The translations under genes and the position numbers were made by a program. From Candidatus Parabacteroides intestinavium (GTDB lineage: Bacteria > Bacteroidota > Bacteroidia > Bacteroidales > Tannerellaceae), in assembly GCA_019118725.1 (NCBI GenBank), contig DWYO01000135.1, positions 1 through 12,208 of the forward strand: a stretch of DNA of 12,208 nt, given 5' to 3'. This document shows positions 6,505-12,208 of this stretch, in pieces. How positions within the stretch are numbered: the first letter of the stretch is position 1; every line of letters starts with the position of its first letter. The notes under the pieces were generated by a model, which was not told where the DNA came from, did not search any database, and saw only the letters and a program-made list of their open reading frames with translations.

Positions 6505-8193
6505 ATGAATAGCAAGTTAGATTTTCATCCACGTTTATTCTCCGCGTTGAAAAAGTACACAAAAGCAGACTTCACAACTGATTTGATGTCGGGGATTATT
6601 GTGGGAATTGTAGCATTGCCTTTGGCAATCGCATTTGGTATTGCTTCGGGCGTGAGTCCGGAGAAAGGTATTATAACGGCCATTGTAGCTGGATTTATCA
6701 TCTCCTTCTTAGGAGGAAGCAAAGTACAGATTGGTGGGCCCACAGGTGCTTTTATTGTGATTATCTATGGAATCATTCAAGAGTATGGAATCGAAGGCCT
6801 GATGGTTGCCACTATGATGGCGGGAGTTTTACTGATCGTTTTGGGAGTATTCCGGTTAGGTACCGTAATCAAATTTATTCCTTATCCTATTATCGTCGGG
6901 TTTACCAGCGGTATTGCGGTTACTATCTTCACGACACAGATAGCCGACATCTTCGGGTTGGATTTTCAAGGGGAGAAAATACCGGGCGATTTCATCGGGA
7001 AATGGCTGATTTATTTCCGCCATTTTGATACCGTTAACTGGTGGAATACTGCGGTCAGTTTAGTCAGCATTGTCATTATTGCCCTTACGCCCAAATTTTC
7101 CAAGAGAATTCCCGGTTCACTGGTAGCGATAGTTGTCGTAACACTTGCCGTCTATTACCTGAAAATGTATGGCGGAGTCACTTCTATCGATACGATAGGT
7201 GACCGGTTTAGCATTCAGTCTCAGCTACCCGGCGCATCGGTACCGGCTTTGGACTGGGAAGCCATCCAGAATCTTTTCCCCGTAGCTATAACCATTGCGG
7301 TATTGGGCGCGATCGAATCGTTGCTTTCCGCTACGGTGGCTGATGGTGTGATCGGAGACCGGCACAACTCGAATACAGAGTTGATTGCACAAGGGATAGC
7401 CAATATCGCCTCTCCTATTTTCGGAGGCATTCCGGCCACCGGAGCTATCGCCCGCACAATGACAAATATCAACAACGGAGGACGGACTCCGGTTGCCGGT
7501 ATTATCCATGCCATAGTGCTTCTGCTCATTCTTCTGTTTCTGATGCCTTTGGCTCAATATATTCCCATGGCCTGTCTGGCAGGGGTACTGGTCATCGTTT
7601 CCTATAATATGAGCGGATGGCGCACCTTTAAGGCGCTCTTGAACAACCCGAAATCGGATGTAACCGTCTTGCTGATTACGTTCTTCCTGACCGTAATATT
7701 CGATTTAACCATCGCCATTGAGGTCGGTCTTCTCATTGCCTGCATTTCGTTCATGAAACGTGTAATGGAAACCACTGAGATATCCGTAATCCGAGATGAA
7801 ATTGACCCGAATCTGGAATCTGATTTAGAAGTTCACGAAGAACACCTGGTACTTCCCCAAGGCGTTGAGGTGTATGAAATCAATGGACCGTACTTCTTCG
7901 GAATTGCGACCAAGTTTGAAGAGATGATGGCACAATTGGGCGACCGTCCCAAAATCCGCATCATCCGTATGCGTAGAGTTCCGTTTATCGACTCTACAGG
8001 CATTCACAACTTGACCAACTTATGCGAAATGTCACAAAAAGAAGGTATTCATATCATCCTCTCCGGCGTGAATGAAAAGGTTCATCAGGCCTTGGAAAAA
8101 TCCGGATTCTATGAACTTCTGGGAGCAGAAAACATTTGTAGCAATATCAATGAGGCCGTAGCAAAAGCTAAAGAAGAGATTGTTCGTTTTTGA
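6505..8193 (+). CDS. SulP (SLC26) family anion/dicarboxylate transporter with STAS domain
   Basis: The protein has 562 residues, the usual SulP length. It has a membrane domain (about 20-420, with the 14 segments of the 7+7 inverted-repeat fold expected) and a cytoplasmic STAS domain (about 453-555). Family motifs include VALPLAIAFGIASGVSPEKG (36-55), IGGPTGAF (76-83), and the segment from G267 (GAIESLLSA, with E271, then DRHNSNTELIAQGIAN and GGIPATGAIARTMTNINNGG) to about G326. This last stretch is particularly like E. coli DauA, an aerobic C4-dicarboxylate transporter, but cyanobacterial BicA bicarbonate transporters and sulfate permeases share the fold, so the substrate is undecided. In the STAS domain the loop VPFIDSTGIHNL (492-503) keeps the D496-S497 position phosphorylated in anti-sigma antagonists. 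The gene is divergent from the DUF4838 gene. A long inverted repeat begins 39 bases after its stop. Confidence 0.93.
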   Translation: MNSKLDFHPRLFSALKKYTKADFTTDLMSGIIVGIVALPLAIAFGIASGVSPEKGIITAIVAGFIISFLGGSKVQIGGPTGAFIVIIYGIIQEYGIEGLMVATMMAGVLLIVLGVFRLGTVIKFIPYPIIVGFTSGIAVTIFTTQIADIFGLDFQGEKIPGDFIGKWLIYFRHFDTVNWWNTAVSLVSIVIIALTPKFSKRIPGSLVAIVVVTLAVYYLKMYGGVTSIDTIGDRFSIQSQLPGASVPALDWEAIQNLFPVAITIAVLGAIESLLSATVADGVIGDRHNSNTELIAQGIANIASPIFGGIPATGAIARTMTNINNGGRTPVAGIIHAIVLLLILLFLMPLAQYIPMACLAGVLVIVSYNMSGWRTFKALLNNPKSDVTVLLITFFLTVIFDLTIAIEVGLLIACISFMKRVMETTEISVIRDEIDPNLESDLEVHEEHLVLPQGVEVYEINGPYFFGIATKFEEMMAQLGDRPKIRIIRMRRVPFIDSTGIHNLTNLCEMSQKEGIHIILSGVNEKVHQALEKSGFYELLGAENICSNINEAVAKAKEEIVRF

Positions 8194-8232
8194 TTTTCAG
8201 TAAAACCGAGAAGTCTTCTGTTTGGCTAATTT

Positions 8233-8290
8233 AGAAGCTATTTTGAATTTCTTCGGAAATGTTTTATGAAAGAAATTCAAAACAGCTTCT
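8233..8290. repeat. MITE-like inverted repeat between the SulP gene and mutS
   Basis: Arms of 21 bases, 8233-8253 and 8270-8290, are perfect reverse complements except for one A-C position (8240/8283), and a 16-base loop separates them. The left arm begins AGAAGCTATTTTGAATTT. That 18-base start is the same at 16 positions as 12082-12099 at the far end of the window, and the reverse complement of the right arm agrees at 17 of 18. This suggests an interspersed repeat, here reduced to its two ends. In RNA it would fold into a strong hairpin 39 bases after the SulP stop and could stop or stabilise that transcript, but it lacks a T run on the plus strand. No clear target-site duplication is visible. 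Confidence 0.7.
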
Positions 8291-8311
8291 TAAAAATTCC
8301 CGATTTTATGC

Positions 8312-8319
8312 TACTTTTG
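8312..8319 (+). promoter_or_regulatory. -7 box for the mutS operon
   Basis: TACTTTTG matches TAnnTTTG fully, 28 bases before the GTG start of mutS, and lies 21 bases after the inverted repeat ends. The expected -33 position (about 8289-8292) falls at the end of the repeat arm and reads CTTA, a poor match. If the box is used, the repeat sits just against the -33 region and may affect mutS transcription. Confidence 0.55.
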
Positions 8320-8347
8320 CTTGGATTAATTAAAAGCAGAAAATATC

Positions 8348-10981
8348 GTGGCAAAGATTGTTGAGACTCCTTTAATGAAGCAATATTTTGAGATCAAGGC
8401 GCAACATCCTGACGCTATATTATTGTTTCGTGTAGGCGACTTTTACGAAATGTATGGGAATGATGCCGTTGTCGGTGCAGAGATATTGGGAATCGTACAA
8501 ACCAAACGGGCAAATGGCGTAGGCCAGTTTGTCGAAATGGCGGGATTTCCGCATCATGCGCTCGATTCTTATTTGCCGAAATTGGTCCGTGCAGGCAAAC
8601 GAGTGGCTATATGTGACCAACTGGAAGACCCTAAACTCACCAAGAAATTGGTAAAGCGAGGAATTACAGAATTGGTCACTCCTGGCGTTTCCATCAACGA
8701 CAACATCCTAAACCACAAAGAAAATAATTTCCTCGCTGCAATTCATTTCGATAAAAAACAATGTGGCATCGCTTTTTTGGATATTTCAACCGGCGAATTC
8801 TTGACAGCTGAAGGAGCAAGCGACTATATTGACAAACTATTGAACAACTTCTCTCCGAAGGAGGTATTGATAGAACGGAACAATAAAAAGCTTTTTGAAG
8901 AACTATTTGGTCCGCGTTATCTTACCTATGAGATGGATGACTGGATATTTACCTCAGATGCAGCCAACGACCGTTTGCTGAGACATTTTGAGACCAAGAA
9001 CCTGAAAGGATTCGGTGTACAGCATTTACGTTTAGGCATCATTGCATCCGGAGCGATTTTTTATTATCTGGACCAAACCCAGCACACGCATATATCCCAT
9101 ATCATTTCTCTGTCACGCATTGAAGAAGAGCGGTATGTACGATTAGACAAATTCACGGTACGGAGCTTAGAATTGGTCTGTGCCATGAACGAAGAAGGCA
9201 AAAGCTTACTGGATGTCATTGACAAAACCATATCACCGATGGGATCACGCATGTTACGCCGCTGGATATTGTTCCCGTTGAAAGATGTCAAACCCATACA
9301 AGAACGGCTTGATGTGGTGGAATATTTCTTCCGTGAACCGCAACTGAAGGAGGTCTTTGATACCCAATTGGAACAAATCGGTGATTTGGAGCGTATCATC
9401 TCAAAAGTAGCGGTAGGAAGAGTCTCTCCTCGTGAGGTAGTGCAACTCAAAGTGGCTCTTCGTGCCGTAGAGGTCATTAAGCATGTTTGCGAAGAGAGCC
9501 ACGAGCCCACGCTTTGCCGCATAGGAGAACAGTTGAATGCATGTGCCCTGATTCGTGACCGCATTGACAAAGAGATCACGAATGACCCACCTTCATTGAT
9601 CAATAAAGGTGGGGTAATCGCCAATGGCGTCAATGCGGAACTGGACGAGTTACGTTCAATAGCCTACTCCGGCAAGGATTATCTCCTGCAAATCCAACAA
9701 CGCGAAATAGAAAAGACCGGCATTCCAAGTCTAAAGATTGCTTTTAACAATGTATTCGGATATTATATCGAAGTGCGGAACGCGCATAAGGACAAGGTCC
9801 CGGCTGAATGGATCCGTAAGCAGACTTTGGTCAATGCCGAACGCTATATCACGGAGGAGCTCAAAGAGTATGAAGAAAAAATATTGGGGGCCGAAGAGAA
9901 AATTCTCTCCTTGGAAGCACGTCTGTTTAATGATTTGGTGCTTTGTCTGACGGAATATATCGCCCCCATCCAATGCAACGCGAACCTGATCGGGCGTCTG
10001 GATTGCCTGCTTTCGTTCGCCAAATCGGCCGAAGCCAACAAATATATCCGTCCGCTGGTGGACGAGTCTGACGCAATCGACATCAAGGGAGGGCGGCATC
10101 CGGTGATTGAAAAGCAGCTCCCGTTAGGCGAAAGCTACGTGTCTAATGATGTTTACCTGGACGAGGACAAACAACAGATTATCATTATTACCGGGCCCAA
10201 TATGGCCGGAAAATCCGCCCTACTTCGTCAGACGGCTTTGATTACCCTACTGGCTCAAATCGGATGCTTTGTCCCGGCGGAAAACGCTCACATCGGGATC
10301 GTAGACAAAATTTTCACTCGCGTAGGAGCATCAGACAACATTTCGGTAGGTGAATCTACATTTATGGTCGAGATGAACGAAGCCGCCGACATCTTAAATA
10401 ATATGACTTCTCGAAGTTTGGTTCTATTCGATGAATTGGGTCGAGGTACCAGTACGTATGATGGCATCTCTATCGCATGGGCTATTGTAGAATATATTCA
10501 CGAACATCCCAATGCCCATGCCAAAACACTTTTTGCCACACATTATCACGAGCTGAACGAAATGGAACGCTCCTATCCACGCATCAAGAACTATAACGTA
10601 TCGGTCAAGGAGGTCGGTAACAAAGTAGTATTTCTCCGTAAATTAGTTCCCGGAGGAAGTGAGCATAGCTTTGGTATCCATGTGGCGAAAATGGCAGGAA
10701 TGCCCAAGAGTATCGTAAAACGTGCGGATGAGATTCTGAAAGTTCTGGAATCAGAGAAGCACCAAGAAGAGGGGATTATGCAATCTTCTGCACAAAACGG
10801 ACGGAAAAATGACACAAAAAGTAAGGCGGATGGCGGATATCAGCTCAGTTTCTTTCAATTAGACGACCCTGTACTGAGCCAAATCCGTGATGAGATTCAG
10901 CATTTGGACGTGAATAACCTGACTCCGATAGAAGCTTTGAATAAATTGAATGAAATCAAAAAAATAATAAACGGGAAATGA
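8348..10981 (+). CDS. mutS: DNA mismatch repair protein MutS
   Basis: This 877-residue protein is a full-length MutS, the ATPase that recognises mismatches and small loops and recruits MutL. The N-terminal mismatch-binding domain has the Phe-x-Glu wedge F32-Y33-E34 in GDFYEMYG. The connector, core and clamp domains run through about 120-560. The ATPase domain has Walker A GPNMAGKS (616-623), the STFMVEM segment (670-676), Walker B with FDELGRGTSTYDG (694-706) and THYHEL (731-736). The tail contains QLSFF (832-836), resembling the beta-clamp-binding motif of MutS proteins. The start is GTG: the preceding in-frame codons reach a TAA at 8327 with no ATG, and starting at the internal M10 would remove the conserved ETPLMKQY region. 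The low-efficiency start may limit expression. The stop overlaps the next gene's ATG (ATGA). All catalytic signatures are intact, so function is very likely. Confidence 0.98.
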   Translation: MAKIVETPLMKQYFEIKAQHPDAILLFRVGDFYEMYGNDAVVGAEILGIVQTKRANGVGQFVEMAGFPHHALDSYLPKLVRAGKRVAICDQLEDPKLTKKLVKRGITELVTPGVSINDNILNHKENNFLAAIHFDKKQCGIAFLDISTGEFLTAEGASDYIDKLLNNFSPKEVLIERNNKKLFEELFGPRYLTYEMDDWIFTSDAANDRLLRHFETKNLKGFGVQHLRLGIIASGAIFYYLDQTQHTHISHIISLSRIEEERYVRLDKFTVRSLELVCAMNEEGKSLLDVIDKTISPMGSRMLRRWILFPLKDVKPIQERLDVVEYFFREPQLKEVFDTQLEQIGDLERIISKVAVGRVSPREVVQLKVALRAVEVIKHVCEESHEPTLCRIGEQLNACALIRDRIDKEITNDPPSLINKGGVIANGVNAELDELRSIAYSGKDYLLQIQQREIEKTGIPSLKIAFNNVFGYYIEVRNAHKDKVPAEWIRKQTLVNAERYITEELKEYEEKILGAEEKILSLEARLFNDLVLCLTEYIAPIQCNANLIGRLDCLLSFAKSAEANKYIRPLVDESDAIDIKGGRHPVIEKQLPLGESYVSNDVYLDEDKQQIIIITGPNMAGKSALLRQTALITLLAQIGCFVPAENAHIGIVDKIFTRVGASDNISVGESTFMVEMNEAADILNNMTSRSLVLFDELGRGTSTYDGISIAWAIVEYIHEHPNAHAKTLFATHYHELNEMERSYPRIKNYNVSVKEVGNKVVFLRKLVPGGSEHSFGIHVAKMAGMPKSIVKRADEILKVLESEKHQEEGIMQSSAQNGRKNDTKSKADGGYQLSFFQLDDPVLSQIRDEIQHLDVNNLTPIEALNKLNEIKKIINGK

Positions 10982-12075
10982 ACAACAACAGATTACTTTC
11001 TTTAGACGTCATGCGAGGCATTACAATTGCCGGAATGATTTTAGTAAACAATGCCGGTGATTGGAACTATGTCTACGCCCCTCTTCGACATGCGCATTGG
11101 GATGGGTTCACCCCAACCGATATGGTCTTTCCTTTCTTCATGTTTATGATGGGAATCTCCGCCTATTTCTCTTTACGGAAATATAATTTCAAATGGAGTC
11201 GGGCCAGTCTGATCAAGATAGTGAAACGTACGGTGTTGATTTTCTTGATCGGCATGTTTATCAATTTATTCGGGTTGGTATTGAACCAAGGATTTGATTG
11301 GGAGCATTGGCGCATTCTCGGGGTATTGCAGCGCCTGGCATTAGCCTACGGATTCGGCTCGCTTATCGCGCTTTCCATCAATCATAAATACCTATTGCAT
11401 ACCGCTGCCCTGCTTTTGCTGGCTTATGCCGGAATCGTAGTGGGGACGAACAGTTTAGCGATGTCTCCGGATAGTATTTTGGCGGTAATAGACCGTGCGG
11501 TTGTAGGAGAGCCGCACATGTATCGGGATGTGATGGATAACGGGACCAACATAGCCTTCGAACCGGAAGGTATCTTGAGCCTGATGAGCAGCATCGCCCA
11601 TGTATTGATCGGCATGTTTGTCGGGAAGATGATTTTGGCGAACAAGAACAAACCGGAGGCAATCGTACGTAATCTGTTTGTTCTGGGGACTGTTCTGCTC
11701 TTCACCGGATTGCTGTTCAGTTATGGAGTTCCTGTGAACAAGAAGATCTGGAGCAGCACTTTTGTATTGGTCACTTGCGGATTCGGCTCCCAACTTCTGG
11801 CTTTGCTAATGTACATGATAGATATCCGTAAGAAAAAGAAATGGACTGCTTTTTTCGAAGCATTCGGTATTAATCCGCTTTACCTGTATGTACAATCGGA
11901 AATCTTAGGCATGGCATTCTCGGCTTGCGGACTCTGTTCTACCGTAATGGATAATGTATTGACTCCCGTTTTCGGGAATTACCTGGCTTCGTTAGTCTGG
12001 GCATTATTGTTTGTAGCACTCAACTTTATCCCCGGCTATTATCTCTACAAAAAGCAGGTTTATATTAAGATTTGA
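10978..12075 (+). CDS. HGSNAT/NagX-like membrane acyltransferase (DUF5009-type)
   Basis: The 365-residue integral membrane protein resembles heparan-alpha-glucosaminide N-acetyltransferase (HGSNAT) and bacterial NagX-type homologues, which move an acetyl group from acetyl-CoA across the membrane to the amino group of a glucosamine. The start SLDVMRGITIAGMILVNNAG (8-27) and the block LRHAHWDGFTPTDMVFPFF (36-54) followed by FMMGIS are family signatures. H38 in HAHW aligns with the active-site His of human HGSNAT (HASW). About ten hydrophobic segments follow, ending in a basic tail, YKKQVYIKI. The ATG overlaps the mutS stop by four bases, so translation is probably coupled to mutS, a pairing with no clear functional reason. 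The real acceptor is unknown; amino-sugar oligosaccharides from glycan breakdown are a reasonable guess. A hairpin begins five bases after the stop. Confidence 0.88.
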   Translation: MNNNRLLSLDVMRGITIAGMILVNNAGDWNYVYAPLRHAHWDGFTPTDMVFPFFMFMMGISAYFSLRKYNFKWSRASLIKIVKRTVLIFLIGMFINLFGLVLNQGFDWEHWRILGVLQRLALAYGFGSLIALSINHKYLLHTAALLLLAYAGIVVGTNSLAMSPDSILAVIDRAVVGEPHMYRDVMDNGTNIAFEPEGILSLMSSIAHVLIGMFVGKMILANKNKPEAIVRNLFVLGTVLLFTGLLFSYGVPVNKKIWSSTFVLVTCGFGSQLLALLMYMIDIRKKKKWTAFFEAFGINPLYLYVQSEILGMAFSACGLCSTVMDNVLTPVFGNYLASLVWALLFVALNFIPGYYLYKKQVYIKI

Positions 12076-12079
12076 ACAC

Positions 12080-12113
12080 TAAGAAGCTGTTTGGAATTTA
12101 TTCCAGCTTTTTG
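12080..12113 (+). terminator. Hairpin after the acyltransferase gene, possible terminator
   Basis: TAAGAAGCT (12080-12088) pairs with AGCTTTTTG (12105-12113), including two G-T wobbles. After a GTTT bulge (12089-12092), GGAA pairs with TTCC around the loop TTTA. The right arm ends in five T bases. It starts five bases past the stop codon and could end the mutS operon transcript. It is also the left end of the repeat at 12082-12208, so termination may be an acquired role. Confidence 0.5.
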
Positions 12114-12208
12114 TAAAGAATGTTTTCGAGGATTTTTATTTGTTCTTATGAGGAGCATAGCGGGCTATGTGACGAATAAGAACGGGGAAAAAGACCGGAA
12201 ACAAATTT
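12082..12208. repeat. Structured interspersed repeat, left part, cut by the window edge
   Basis: The element starts with an 18-base end nearly shared with 8233-8250. Beyond 12115 it forms a long imperfect hairpin. The inner arm GTTCTTAT (12142-12149) pairs with ATAAGAAC (12176-12183), and CATAG (12156-12160) pairs with CTATG (12165-12169) around CGGG. Between these, GAGGAG faces TGACGA, which can form two tandem G-A/A-G pairs on either side of a G-C pair. Farther out, TTTTT (12133-12137) faces AAAAA (12188-12192), and 12121-12128 pairs with 12196-12203. There is no reading frame of note. The right end lies beyond base 12208. Confidence 0.65.

Overview
The window looks like chromosome from a gut-type Bacteroidales bacterium, with Parabacteroides or Bacteroides the best guess. 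The evidence is indirect. Several genes are preceded by the Bacteroidota promoter form (TTTG, about 19 bp, then TAnnTTTG) rather than E. coli-type boxes. Shine-Dalgarno sequences are mostly absent. The gene content also fits: a DUF4838 secreted protein, a fused SpmA/SpmB membrane protein and an HGSNAT-like acyltransferase. Moderate GC agrees. No rRNA, tRNA, CRISPR array, insertion sequence or prophage is visible.

Layout. (1) 1-1890: a promoter at 98-128 drives a D-2-hydroxyacid dehydrogenase-family gene, followed with a 4-bp ATGA overlap by an AlkD-like DNA glycosylase gene. (2) 2011-3243: a single gene encoding a fused SpmA-SpmB 'nucleoside recognition' membrane protein. (3) 3228-4146: a promoter whose -33 element lies inside the end of that gene, a two-gene HEPN/MNT (HI0074/HI0073-like, type VII toxin-antitoxin-like) module, and a hairpin that can terminate transcription from both sides. 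(4) 4198-6405, minus strand: a secreted DUF4838 protein with a C-terminal F5/8C-like domain. (5) 6405-6505: a compact divergent promoter region. (6) 6505-8193: a SulP-family anion or dicarboxylate transporter with a STAS domain. (7) 8194-8347: a near-perfect 21-bp inverted repeat followed by a promoter -7 box. (8) 8348-12075: mutS, starting at GTG, joined by an ATGA overlap to an HGSNAT/NagX-like acyltransferase gene. (9) 12080-12208: a structured repeat beginning just after the last stop codon and cut by the window edge.

Most genes are housekeeping or nutritional. AlkD-like glycosylase (alkylation damage) and MutS (mismatch repair) are both DNA repair proteins, but they sit in separate transcription units. 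The DUF4838 protein (cell envelope glycan role likely) and the HGSNAT-like protein (amino-sugar acetylation likely) could both serve glycan use, though nothing here ties them together directly. The most interesting items are the HEPN/MNT pair with every signature residue intact, the repeat family represented by two different forms (8233-8290 and 12082-12208), the unusual tandem G-A pairs in the second of these, the face-to-face promoters near 6440-6480, and the absence of the usual catalytic Glu in the dehydrogenase.
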